Assembly (NCBI GenBank): GCA_963621575.1
Contig: CAVFEH010000004.1
Location: forward strand, 1-64,000
Length of the DNA stretch: 64,000 nucleotides
Reading direction: 5' to 3'
Source of the DNA: UBA1724 sp963621575
GTDB lineage: Bacteria > Verrucomicrobiota > Lentisphaeria > Oligosphaerales > Oligosphaeraceae
This document shows positions 1 to 7,693 of the stretch, one piece after another (position 1 is the stretch's first letter; each line of letters opens with the position of its first letter). The notes beneath the pieces are model-generated. The model made no database searches, was not told where the DNA came from, and worked only from the letters and a program-made list of their open reading frames with translations. Both the position numbers and the translations under genes were made by a program.

Positions 1-18
1 CGCATAGATAAGACGGGA

Positions 19-125
19 AGACTGGGACCGTGCCCACACCTGCGCAGGCGGGCGCGCATAGAGTTGAAGAAGCAGCCAAGGGAGGAGACTGGGATCGTGC
101 CCACACCTGCGCGGGCGGGCGCGCA
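19..125. repeat. Two direct copies of a 40-bp GC-rich repeat
   Basis: Positions 19-58 and 86-125 match over 40 bp with two mismatches (28/95 and 46/113), at a 67-bp period. Each copy ends in a small inverted repeat, TGCGC...GCGCA. The window opens with CGCATAG, which matches the end of copy 1, so a further copy may lie off the left edge. The period is not a multiple of three, so a repeated protein segment is unlikely. No function is known. Confidence 0.7.
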
Positions 126-191
126 CAGCTATTCATTTGAAGCAAACCTTTGGCCGGAAGGCCCCTTCTCCGGGATTCCCCGTTTCAAGGG

Positions 192-1082
192 TCACGTCTT
201 TCGAACGGACAGGGTTGCGTTGCCTCCAAATAGGCAGGCCCGGGAAGGGTGGCAGTGTCCCAGGGGATATCCGGCCAGGACGGGGCCTGGGGTCCATTCT
301 GCGGCCTCCCGGAAGATTCCGGGGAGATATTCGGCGTCCTCGCCTTGGGAGAAATCCGCGAAAACCAGTCCCGCCAGTCGTTTCAGGATTCCTGCGGCGC
401 GCAGCTGGACCAGCATCCGCTGAATGGCGTGGGCGGGCTCGGAGATATCCTCCAATATCAGAATCGTCCCGGTGAGATCCGGCTGGAAAGGGGTCCCCAG
501 CAAGGAAGCCAGCATTGTCAGATTCAGAGGCATCACGGGACCCCCGGCGGTCCCCGCCTTCAAGACCTGAAGCGTGACGTCCGGGACATCGAACCGCCAG
601 CGTCCCTGCAGGACCTCCAGGAAGGAATCCCGCTCCACTTGGAAGGAGGACTCCCGGGGGTCGCGACTCCAGCTGGAACAAACCATGGGACCATGGATGA
701 GACGGCGGCACCCCCGCGACCACGCCGCCGACAACAACGCGGAGACATCGCTGTACCCGCACAACGCCTTTCCCGAACGACGGAGCTCCTCAAAATCCAG
801 GTCCTGGAGAATCCGCGTCACGCCAAAGCCGCCCCGCGCCGCCACCAGCAAGTTGACCGATGGCTCCGATACCAGGGAATGGAAGAGCGCCACCCGGGTG
901 GCGTCGTCCCCGGCAAGCCGGCCGGGACCGCCCACCACACGGCACCGCTGCACCACGGGAACGCCACCCAACGCCTGGGCAAGCGCCTGGCTCCCCCGCA
1001 CCAACAACGGCGCACACGCCGCATTGGAAAGGGCAAAGACACCCACACCCGTGACTTCTATGGGAAAATCATTCCTTGACAT
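192..1082 (-). CDS. LD-carboxypeptidase (peptidase family S66)
   Basis: This 296-residue protein matches the S66 family, which removes the terminal D-amino acid from murein tetrapeptides during cell-wall recycling (the MccF immunity proteins share the fold). The ARGGFGVTRIL segment (about 82-92) matches the family's conserved glycine-rich motif. GYSDVSAL carries the likely nucleophile Ser111, LEDISEP carries Glu211, and LGHCHPS carries His276, so the Ser-Glu-His triad is complete. Length is normal for the family. No signal peptide is seen, so it is probably cytoplasmic. It is divergent from the TPR gene that starts at 1403 and is not in an operon within the window. Confidence 0.85.
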   Translation of the reverse strand: MSRNDFPIEVTGVGVFALSNAACAPLLVRGSQALAQALGGVPVVQRCRVVGGPGRLAGDDATRVALFHSLVSEPSVNLLVAARGGFGVTRILQDLDFEELRRSGKALCGYSDVSALLSAAWSRGCRRLIHGPMVCSSWSRDPRESSFQVERDSFLEVLQGRWRFDVPDVTLQVLKAGTAGGPVMPLNLTMLASLLGTPFQPDLTGTILILEDISEPAHAIQRMLVQLRAAGILKRLAGLVFADFSQGEDAEYLPGIFREAAEWTPGPVLAGYPLGHCHPSRACLFGGNATLSVRKT

Positions 1083-1402
1083 GGAAAAGCCTCAAAAATA
1101 AACAACGCCGGCGGCAGAAGGGCCCTCAGCGGAACCCGATTCCTCCGCACGGCCTTGGCGGGGATTCGCCTCCTCAACCGGGGCGGCGCATGAGGCCGCT
1201 TCCCGCAACCGGATGCGAACGAATGTGTCCCTGGAGTGGCGGGGCGGGGTAGGTTATGGGTGGTTCCCGGAAACGGGATTATCTTAAGTCCGCTTTGGCG
1301 TTTCGCCCATGGAAATGGTGTAGAGGCGGATCCTTTCGGCCATTGGATCCGTGGTTTTATTGCGTGCCTTTTCCCCCCGTTTTGAGAACCCCCTTGCGTC
1401 CT
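1083..1402. promoter_or_regulatory. Divergent intergenic region with a -10-like motif
   Basis: This 320-bp gap separates the minus-strand carboxypeptidase from the plus-strand TPR gene. It holds a small hairpin (TCCCG-GAAA-CGGGA, 1265-1278) followed directly by TTATCTTAAG (1279-1288). That motif resembles the TATATTAAGC found before rpmH, gap and pfp. No good -35 was found. Nothing else is recognised here. Confidence 0.35.
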
Positions 1403-2341
1403 ATGAAATCCTTCTCCCCGCTGCTGTCCTGCGCGCTGGCGTTCGCCCTCGTGGGGGTCTCCTCTCTTTCCGGGGCCCCGGACTCCCTCTCCACCAATCC
1501 CCTGGAGAACTTCCAGAACTTCACCGAGACCCGCGCCTTCCTGCGCCAAGCGGAGGAGTGCCAGGACCGCGGCGACTACAAGAAGGCGGCCAAATTGTAT
1601 CGAAAGGCGGCGGCTTTGCAAAGCGACGAGGCGAAGAAAGCGGAGTTCCTCTATTTGCGGGCGCAGAGCCTGCTGCAGGCGCACAAAGTGCACGACGCCC
1701 TGGAGGCTTACACCGACCTGCTGGAGAACCACCTCTACCAGATCCCGCTGGAGAACGCCCTGGAACAGCTGCGCCGGCTGGCGGACGATTTCCAGCAGGG
1801 CAGGGGGACCTTCCTGGGCCTGAAAGACCTGCAGGCGGCCATTCACGTCTACAAAATCATCGTGCTGCATCAGCCAGATGTGCGGCGCTCCCTGGACGAC
1901 CGCATGGTGCTGGCGGCCAAACAGGAGCAGGACTCCGACGTGGAGGGCGCCGTCGCCACCTACCAGGAGATCCTCAAGGCGCTGCCCGGCGATCCCGACG
2001 CCCGCTTCCGCCTGGCGGCGCTGCTGGACAAGACCGCGGGCAAGCGGGACGGGGACGGGGAATTGAGCCGCGCGGCGATCCGGGAAGCGAAGCGCTTCCT
2101 GCAGGATGCGGGGCCCAACGACCCCCGCCGGAGCGAGGCGGAGGGTTTCCTCTCCAAAGCCCAGGAGCGCGAGGCATCCCGTCTCTGGGAGCGCGCCACC
2201 TTCTATCTGGGCAAATACCACTCCAAGCCCCAGATCGCCCGGCGGTATCTGCTGGATCTGCGCAGAGACTACCCGGACACCGAGGCCGGCCGGAAGGCCC
2301 GGCTCCTCCTCTCCGAGAAATTCCCCGAGGATCTCCAGTAG
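1403..2341 (+). CDS. Exported tetratricopeptide-repeat protein
   Basis: The protein has 312 residues when started at ATG 1403; the open frame extends upstream to 1256, but the internal Met gives a clean Sec signal peptide (MKSF, hydrophobic core, then SLSGA near residue 24). The mature part is helical with TPR-like repeats (QAEECQDRGDYKKAAKLYRKA near 45-65; a second around DVEGAVATYQEILKALPGDPDARF). TPR proteins act as binding scaffolds, and periplasmic ones often serve envelope assembly. The next gene is an LptE-like lipoprotein 45 bp downstream, so an envelope role is plausible. The specific partner is unknown. Confidence 0.75.
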   Translation: MKSFSPLLSCALAFALVGVSSLSGAPDSLSTNPLENFQNFTETRAFLRQAEECQDRGDYKKAAKLYRKAAALQSDEAKKAEFLYLRAQSLLQAHKVHDALEAYTDLLENHLYQIPLENALEQLRRLADDFQQGRGTFLGLKDLQAAIHVYKIIVLHQPDVRRSLDDRMVLAAKQEQDSDVEGAVATYQEILKALPGDPDARFRLAALLDKTAGKRDGDGELSRAAIREAKRFLQDAGPNDPRRSEAEGFLSKAQEREASRLWERATFYLGKYHSKPQIARRYLLDLRRDYPDTEAGRKARLLLSEKFPEDLQ

Positions 2342-2386
2342 ACTTCCGGAGAAAGCCCGCCCACGCACGACGACGCCACCCCCGCC

Positions 2387-2920
2387 ATGAAAACCCTTCG
2401 CCTGACCACGGCACTCGCCCTGATGCTCACCCTGGCCGCCTGCACCACATACCATGTGGGAACGCCCCTCCCGAAGGAGCTGCGGAACATCTCCCTGGGC
2501 AAAGTGGAGAACCTCTCCCAGGAGGACGCCCTGGCGCCCCTGCTGCGGGACCGCCTGGCCGAACGCATCCTCCAGACCCCCGGACTCCGCCTGGCCTCCG
2601 GCCAGGACGCCACCCTGGACCTCTCCGTGAAGGTCCTCTCCCTGAACCAATCCAAGGCCGCCCGCGCCCTCATGCGCGGCCGAAAGGCCAGCCATGACGA
2701 CAGCGACCGCTACCAGACCGTCCTCTACCGCCTGGAGATGGAATGCGAATACCTGGGCGTGCCCCGGGACTCCACGCAGCCTCCCCGAAAGGGCCGCGTG
2801 CGCGTATTCGCCGACGTGCCGCTCCTCCAGGACCTCGCCCTCTCTCAACAGAAGGCCCTCCAGGAACTGGCGCGCGCCGCCGCACGGGAAATCCTCTCCG
2901 ACCTCTCCCTGGACGACTAG
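2387..2920 (+). CDS. lptE: LptE-like outer-membrane lipoprotein
   Basis: The 177-residue protein has a lipoprotein signal with lipobox LAAC and lipidation Cys19. The rest (the LPKELRNISLGKVEN start, the 'leadRLxErI' region near 60-75, Arg-rich C-terminus) resembles the LptE family, which plugs the LptD barrel that inserts LPS in the outer membrane. LptE homologues are very divergent, so the name rests on overall layout, length and lipobox. The gene starts 45 bp after the TPR gene and ends 4 bp before ispF, consistent with one transcript. Confidence 0.6.
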   Translation: MKTLRLTTALALMLTLAACTTYHVGTPLPKELRNISLGKVENLSQEDALAPLLRDRLAERILQTPGLRLASGQDATLDLSVKVLSLNQSKAARALMRGRKASHDDSDRYQTVLYRLEMECEYLGVPRDSTQPPRKGRVRVFADVPLLQDLALSQQKALQELARAAAREILSDLSLDD

Positions 2921-2924
2921 CCGA

Positions 2925-3449
2925 ATGGACTTCCGCGTCGGCGAGGGTTTTGACATCCACCCCCTCCGGAAGGGACGGCCTTTCCGCCTGGGCGGCGTCA
3001 CGCTGGTCCATCCCGACGGGCTGGGCCCTGCGGGGCACTCCGACGGCGACCCGCTGTTGCACGCTGTAATCGACGCCATGCTGGGCTCCCTGGCGCTGGG
3101 CGACATCGGCGGTTGGTTTCCCGACACCGCCCCCCGGTGGAAGGACGCGGACAGCGCGGAGCTGGTGCGTATCGTGCGGCGGGATCCCCGGCTGTCCCGC
3201 TGGACCTTGGGGAACCTGGACGCCACCGTATACCTCTCCCGCCCGAAAATGGCGCCGCACCTCCTGGAGCTGCGCCAGAGCCTCTCGGAATTGCTGGAGG
3301 CCCCGGTGGAACGCATCTCTTTAAAGGCCAAGAGCATGAATGGCCTGGGCGCCATTGGCTGCGGCGACGCCGTGGCCGCACGGGTCTGCCTCCTGGCCAT
3401 CCTGCAAGACGGAATCTCCACGTCCTCAACAAGACCCCCATCAACATAG
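2925..3449 (+). CDS. ispF: 2-C-methyl-D-erythritol 2,4-cyclodiphosphate synthase
   Basis: IspF catalyses the fifth step of the MEP isoprenoid pathway, cyclising CDP-methylerythritol 2-phosphate with loss of CMP. At 174 residues it is of family length. The metal ligands are visible: GFDIH gives Asp10 and His12, and GHSDGDPLLHAVID gives the third ligand His46. The C-terminal AKSMNGLGAIGCGDAVAA matches the CMP-binding family signature. ATG 2925 was chosen because the family begins directly at xRxGxGxDxH. It sits 4 bp after the lptE-like stop. No other MEP gene is in the window. Confidence 0.95.
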   Translation: MDFRVGEGFDIHPLRKGRPFRLGGVTLVHPDGLGPAGHSDGDPLLHAVIDAMLGSLALGDIGGWFPDTAPRWKDADSAELVRIVRRDPRLSRWTLGNLDATVYLSRPKMAPHLLELRQSLSELLEAPVERISLKAKSMNGLGAIGCGDAVAARVCLLAILQDGISTSSTRPPST

Positions 3450-3460
3450 GAACCCCATCG

Positions 3461-3826
3461 ATGAAGAAGTACACCAAAGAACACCAGTGGATTGAAGCGC
3501 AGCCGGACGGCACCGCCAAGGTTGGCATCACCCGTTTTGCCGCCGACGAGCTGGGCGAAGTCACCTTCGTGGAGTTGCCGGCCGTGGGCAAGCTCATCCA
3601 CGGCGGAGAGCCCCTGTGCGTCGTGGAGTCCGTCAAGGCCGCCAGCGATGTCTTCCTGCCGGCCACCGGCACCATCGCCCAGGTCAACACCACCCTGGAG
3701 AAAAACCCGGCGCCCGTCAACGACGACCCGGAGGGCGAAGGTTGGATCTGCATCCTCTCCAACCCCGACCTGGCCGCCCTGGAAACCCTCATGACCCCCG
3801 AACAATACCAGGAGTTCTGCCGCTAG
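3461..3826 (+). CDS. gcvH: Glycine cleavage system H protein
   Basis: GcvH is the lipoyl carrier that shuttles the aminomethyl group between the P, T and L proteins of the glycine cleavage system. The 121-residue protein starts MKKYTKEHQW like other H proteins, and VVESVKAASDV carries the lipoylated Lys59. No gcvT or gcvP is nearby, so its partners lie elsewhere; in organisms lacking a full system GcvH can also act as the lipoyl carrier for lipoate assembly. The lipoate ligase at 53124 could modify it. It starts 11 bp after ispF. Confidence 0.95.
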   Translation: MKKYTKEHQWIEAQPDGTAKVGITRFAADELGEVTFVELPAVGKLIHGGEPLCVVESVKAASDVFLPATGTIAQVNTTLEKNPAPVNDDPEGEGWICILSNPDLAALETLMTPEQYQEFCR

Positions 3827-3866
3827 CCCCCCTCCAGAAGAGATTCCGTCCTTCCGCGCCTTCCCT

Positions 3867-3894
3867 TTGCAAACCGGAAAGTTACGCTTATATT
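3867..3894 (+). promoter_or_regulatory. Candidate sigma-70 promoter of rpmH
   Basis: A -35 TTGCAA (3867-3872) and a -10 TATATT (3889-3894) are 16 bp apart, and the -10 is followed by AAGC. The expected start site is about 65 bp before the rpmH ATG. The same TATATTAAG string occurs before gap and pfp. Confidence 0.55.
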
Positions 3895-3964
3895 AAGCGG
3901 CCCTGCACCCCGGACGGACTTTTCCTTTTGCACATATTTCACTAGCTTTTAAGGAGTTACTGCC

Positions 3965-4099
3965 ATGAAAATGACCTACCAGCCCCACTGCAAGAGCCGC
4001 AAGCGCACCCACGGTTTCCGGAAGCGCATGGCCACTGCCGACGGCCGCAAGATCCTCGCCCACCGCCGCAAGGTGGGCCGCAAACGCCTGACCGTGTAA
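3965..4099 (+). CDS. rpmH: Ribosomal protein L34
   Basis: This 44-residue, very basic protein reads MKMTYQPHCKSRKRTHGFRK and continues with the typical RMAT..GR.ILA.RR.KGR-type tail ending RKRLTV. It is a structural protein of the large ribosomal subunit. Length is exactly that expected of L34. It begins the rpmH-rnpA-yidD-yidC-jag cluster. The upstream sequence TTTTAAGGAGTTACTGCC holds a good Shine-Dalgarno, which few genes here have. Confidence 0.97.
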   Translation: MKMTYQPHCKSRKRTHGFRKRMATADGRKILAHRRKVGRKRLTV

Positions 4100-4250
4100 T
4101 TGCATTCGGCGGGGTCGCGCTCCCCTTTCCTCTCCGCCCCGCCTCCTGCCGTCCCCGGCGTTGCCTTCGGCGTGTCGGTGTATTTGGCGGGAGGAAGAAG
4201 CGTGGCGGCCGAAAGGGGAGTTTCGCCTTCGCCACCCGGCCATCCTCTCC

Positions 4251-4688
4251 ATGAGCGCCCTGGAAGACTCCTGCGGAAGAAAGGAGCGGAAGGCCTTCGG
4301 TCCCTCCGCCAGACTCCGTTGCCGCGCCCATCTGGATCTTGTTCGGGAGCAGGGTATCAACCTGGCCTGCCGATACTGCGCCATCCAAGTTTTAAAAACG
4401 CCGCCGGAAGGGGACTGCCGGACGGCGTTTTTGATTTCCCGGAAATTCGACCTTTCCGCCGTCGTCCGGAACCGCGCCCGCAGACTGTTGCGGGAGTGCT
4501 GGCGGAGCCTGTTGCCGGAGCTGTCGCCCTGCTGGCTGCTGCTGATTCCCCGCCGCTCCATCAAGAAAGCGAAACTGGGGGACGTGCTGCCGAAGGTGTC
4601 GGGGCTGTTGCGGAACGCGGGCGTACTGCCCGCCGCGGGCTTCGTGTCCGGAAATTCCCCCGTTCCGCCGGAGGGCGGCCATGTGTGA
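4251..4688 (+). CDS. rnpA: Ribonuclease P protein component
   Basis: RnpA binds the catalytic RNase P RNA and helps mature the 5' ends of tRNAs. The family signature R-NR-RR is present as VVRNRARRLLRECWR (residues about 71-85), preceded by FLISRKFDLSA. From ATG 4251 the protein has 145 residues, slightly longer than usual; the frame is open to 4161 and the true start is uncertain. It lies after rpmH in the standard order and overlaps the yidD start by 8 bp. The sequence is quite divergent at the N-terminus. Confidence 0.85.
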   Translation: MSALEDSCGRKERKAFGPSARLRCRAHLDLVREQGINLACRYCAIQVLKTPPEGDCRTAFLISRKFDLSAVVRNRARRLLRECWRSLLPELSPCWLLLIPRRSIKKAKLGDVLPKVSGLLRNAGVLPAAGFVSGNSPVPPEGGHV

Positions 4689-4977
4689 AAAGCGCCCTGG
4701 CGACGGCGGCGAGAGCACCGCGGGGGAGCGCCCCTCCCTGGCTGCGCGGCTGTGTGACTGGCTCATCCTGGGATACCAGCGCTTTCTGAGCCCCCTGAAG
4801 CCCCCCGTCTGCCGCTTCACCCCCACCTGTTCCCGCTACGCGCGGGACGCCTTCCGGATCCACGGTTTCTGGAAGGGGCTGGGGCTGACCATCTGGCGCC
4901 TCCTCCGCTGCCACCCCTTCTACAACGGCAACCTGGTGGACCCCGTGCCGCCAAAGAAGCAGAAGCCATCCTCCTAA
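4681..4977 (+). CDS. yidD: Membrane protein insertion efficiency factor YidD
   Basis: The 98-residue protein carries the YidD signature: ILGYQRFLSPLKPPVCRFTP, then CSRYARDAFRIHGFWKG and RLLRCHPF. YidD helps YidC-dependent insertion of inner-membrane proteins and attaches to the membrane by an amphipathic helix. The gene overlaps rnpA by 8 bp and precedes yidC, the normal order, so translational coupling is likely. Confidence 0.95.
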   Translation: MCEKRPGDGGESTAGERPSLAARLCDWLILGYQRFLSPLKPPVCRFTPTCSRYARDAFRIHGFWKGLGLTIWRLLRCHPFYNGNLVDPVPPKKQKPSS

Positions 4978-5064
4978 CCGCAACCCCCTTCCGTCCCGCC
5001 CACGGACAGCCATCGCCTCCACGACACGCCAACCCGGGCGCCCGTGAGGCCACCGATTCCCACG

Positions 5065-6831
5065 ATGAAGAAGTTCGATCCCATTTCCCTTGTCGGCACG
5101 CTGGTCTGCGCCGCGGCGCTCATCGGCATTTTTGTGCACAACGGCAGAAGCGCGTCCCGCCGTGCGGAGGCCGCCCGCGTGGCCGCGCAGAATGCGACGC
5201 CCATCTACTCCCAGCCGATGGCGGAAGCGCCGGTGGATGCGGAAGCCGCGGCGCTTGCGAAGAACGCGTCTTCCGAAGTCGTGCAGCGGGAGCCCGTGAC
5301 CCTGGAGGTTCCAGGCTTCATGCAGGTGGATTTGGACACCATGGGCCGCGGTGTGCGCGCCATCCGCCTGGAACAATACAAGCTCCAGAGCCGTGATGAA
5401 GCGCAGCGGCAGATTCCCGTCTCCCTGGGGAGTGAACAGGTTCCCTTCCTGGGGTTGTCGTTGCCCGGCGAAGGCCTCCGCGAGGCCAAGGAGCCCGAAA
5501 TCACCGCGAAGTCCGTGACCACCCGCCGCCTCAATGTCTCCGGCACCCTTCTCTTTGAGGAGACCTGGAGCCTTCCCGAGGGGGGCTCCGAAGCCGCCAA
5601 TCCCTACGCCCTCAAATACACCCTGAAGGCCACCAATGTCTCCCAGGCGCCCGTCGCCCTGCGGGGCGCGGCACTCTCCTGCGGCGCACTCCCCGACTTC
5701 CTCTCCAATGAGGCGAACACCTCCTTCTCCCGGTACTTCTCCGGCTGCGTGGCCTACGGACGAGTCTCCAAAAACGACGCCAAGACCCTGGACAAAAAGG
5801 ACATCACCAAGAAGCTCACCGTGGAGAAGCAGAGCCAGTACCTGCAGACTCCGGCCAACTGGGTTGGCGTCTCCTCCAAGTATTTCCTCTTTGCGCTGCG
5901 GGATGTGCAATGGGAGGGCGGCGCCCCCGCCGTCTTCGCGGGCTTCGCGCCCTCGCAGCCCCGCGAGCTCCTGCCCACGGAGTGCTTCTCCGCCCAGGCG
6001 GTCCTTCCCGAGATGTCGCTGATGCCGGGCGAGAGCCGGACTCTGACAGTCTCCGGCTACGCGGGCCCCAAGAGCTACCAGATGCTGGAGCCCATGGGGC
6101 AGGGGCTGCCCTCCATCCTGAACATGGACCTCTTCTTCTTCTGGCACTACGACTGGATGGGCTGGCTGTGCAAAATGCTCCTGAAGGCCCTCAACGGCAT
6201 CGCCGGATGCTTCTCCCCCTCCTTCGCCTACGGCCTGGCCATCATCCTCATCACCGTGGTGGTGAAGCTGGTCTTCCTGCCCCTGGCCTGGAAAAGCACC
6301 CGCAGCATGAAGAAGATGAGCGCCATCCAGCCCCAGCTGAAGGAGCTCCGCGAGAAATACAAGGACGATCCCCAGCGGATGTACTACGAGCAGCAGAAGC
6401 TCTTCAAGGAGAACAATGTGAGCCAGACCGGGGGATGCCTGCCAATGCTGGTGCAGATCCCCGTCTTCTTCGCCATGTTCAATACCTTCCGGGGCGCCAT
6501 TGAAATCCGCAACGCCGGATTCCTGTGGGTGGACGACCTCTCCATGCCCGACCCCGTCTTCGGGCTGCCCATCCACCCCCTGGCCATCCTCACCGGCGTC
6601 ACCATGTTCGTCCAGCAGAAGCTTCAGCCAATGCCGGATCCCAACCAGGCCAAAATGATGAACATCATGTCCCTGGTCTTCGTGGTCTTCTTCTACAACA
6701 TGCCCGCCGGACTCACCCTCTACATGACCGTGAACCAGCTCACCTCCATCGCACAGATGCTTCTCTTCCGGAGACTGGAAAAGAAGTCGCGGGCCGCCGT
6801 CCCGGCCGCCCCCAAGAAGGCGAAGGCGTAG
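5065..6831 (+). CDS. yidC: Membrane protein insertase YidC
   Basis: YidC inserts and folds inner-membrane proteins with or without SecYEG. The 588-residue protein has an N-terminal anchor (residues about 6-24), a large periplasmic domain of about 320 residues typical of Gram-negative YidC, and the C-terminal five-helix insertase core with QPQLKELREKYKDDPQRM and the GGCLPMLVQIPVFFAMF segment. It ends in a Lys/Ala-rich tail. ATG 5065 is chosen over GTG 5044 because it directly precedes the anchor. It lies 87 bp after yidD and 62 bp before the jag gene. Confidence 0.95.
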   Translation: MKKFDPISLVGTLVCAAALIGIFVHNGRSASRRAEAARVAAQNATPIYSQPMAEAPVDAEAAALAKNASSEVVQREPVTLEVPGFMQVDLDTMGRGVRAIRLEQYKLQSRDEAQRQIPVSLGSEQVPFLGLSLPGEGLREAKEPEITAKSVTTRRLNVSGTLLFEETWSLPEGGSEAANPYALKYTLKATNVSQAPVALRGAALSCGALPDFLSNEANTSFSRYFSGCVAYGRVSKNDAKTLDKKDITKKLTVEKQSQYLQTPANWVGVSSKYFLFALRDVQWEGGAPAVFAGFAPSQPRELLPTECFSAQAVLPEMSLMPGESRTLTVSGYAGPKSYQMLEPMGQGLPSILNMDLFFFWHYDWMGWLCKMLLKALNGIAGCFSPSFAYGLAIILITVVVKLVFLPLAWKSTRSMKKMSAIQPQLKELREKYKDDPQRMYYEQQKLFKENNVSQTGGCLPMLVQIPVFFAMFNTFRGAIEIRNAGFLWVDDLSMPDPVFGLPIHPLAILTGVTMFVQQKLQPMPDPNQAKMMNIMSLVFVVFFYNMPAGLTLYMTVNQLTSIAQMLLFRRLEKKSRAAVPAAPKKAKA

Positions 6832-6893
6832 GCCGGGCACCCCCCCTCTGCTTTCCAACTGCAACAAAACCCTCCCCACAGGAAACCGAAACC

Positions 6894-7436
6894 ATGACAC
6901 CGCAGGAACTTCAGTCTCTGGCAAAGAAAACGCTGGAAGAGATGGCCAAACCCCTGGGACTCCAGGCAGAATGCCAAATCACCCCCAAGGATGACAGCGA
7001 GGAAGGCGCCTTCACCATCTCCCTCCAGGGGCGGGACTGCGGGCGGATCATCGGCCGGAAGGGGCAGACTCTGGAAGCCCTGGAACTCATTTTCAACCGG
7101 ATCCTGAAGCGCCACGACGAGGACGCACCCTGGATTCCCCTGGAAATCGATGGCTACACCACCGGCAAGACGGGGGACGCCCCACGCCGGGGCGGCAAGG
7201 ACGGACGGCGCTTCCAGCTGGATGACGAGACCCTGGAGCGCCTCACCCACATGGCGAAGGACTGCGCGAAGGAGGTCAAGCATTGGAAGAAGAGCCGCAA
7301 ACTGGGCCCCTACCTGCCGGTTGAGCGCCGCGCCATCCACACGGCTTTGAAAGATGATCCGGATGTGACCACGAACTCCATCCCCGCCCCCGAAGCCGGC
7401 GAACGAATGAAATACGTGGAGATTCTCCTGAAATAG
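6894..7436 (+). CDS. jag: KH/R3H RNA-binding protein of the Jag (KhpB) family
   Basis: The 180-residue protein has a type II KH domain with the GRIIGRKG loop (50-57) and a C-terminal R3H motif, LPVERRAIH (141-149). Jag/KhpB proteins bind RNA and in firmicutes affect cell division and elongation. The usual N-terminal Jag_N domain is only partly recognisable; residues 1-35 may stand in for it. It follows yidC, the standard context. A hairpin follows the stop. Confidence 0.9.
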   Translation: MTPQELQSLAKKTLEEMAKPLGLQAECQITPKDDSEEGAFTISLQGRDCGRIIGRKGQTLEALELIFNRILKRHDEDAPWIPLEIDGYTTGKTGDAPRRGGKDGRRFQLDDETLERLTHMAKDCAKEVKHWKKSRKLGPYLPVERRAIHTALKDDPDVTTNSIPAPEAGERMKYVEILLK

Positions 7437-7463
7437 CTTTTTCCTCTGAAAGGAGATCGGCAA

Positions 7464-7499
7464 AAGGCCGTCTGGCACCACCTCTGGGCAGACGGCCTT
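7464..7499 (+). terminator. Hairpin after the rpmH-jag cluster
   Basis: A perfect 11-bp stem (AAGGCCGTCTG pairing with CAGACGGCCTT) surrounds a 14-nt loop, 27 bp after the jag stop. No clear U tract follows, so it may stabilise the 3' end or terminate weakly. Confidence 0.6.
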
Positions 7500-7693
7500 C
7501 CGCGCTTTCTGGGGCAAATCCCCCCGGGGCCGCGGTCTTTCCCCTTCAGACCACCGGCATTTTCCAAAAGAACCGGAAGCGGGCATGATATTATCCCCGT
7601 ATCCGGAAGACCCCTCTTTCCAAACCCACGCCAACAGGGAAAATCCAGCAGACGCACTGTCCGCCGGCTCCCCCTGCCACTCATTCCACTTCC

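Noticed and set aside
19..125. CRISPR array at the left edge
   Set aside because: Only two full copies are visible, the spacing to the partial copy differs (54 versus 67 bp), the unique segments share a common start, and no cas gene is seen.
64..475. Short plus-strand frames over the carboxypeptidase gene
   Set aside because: They overlap the carboxypeptidase in antisense and the non-coding repeat, and show no family signature.
1058..3805. Open frame of 915 codons on the minus strand
   Set aside because: It is antisense to the TPR, lptE, ispF and gcvH genes, which all have recognisable motifs.
4561..6924. Open frame of 787 codons on the minus strand
   Set aside because: It is antisense to yidD and yidC, which are firmly identified.
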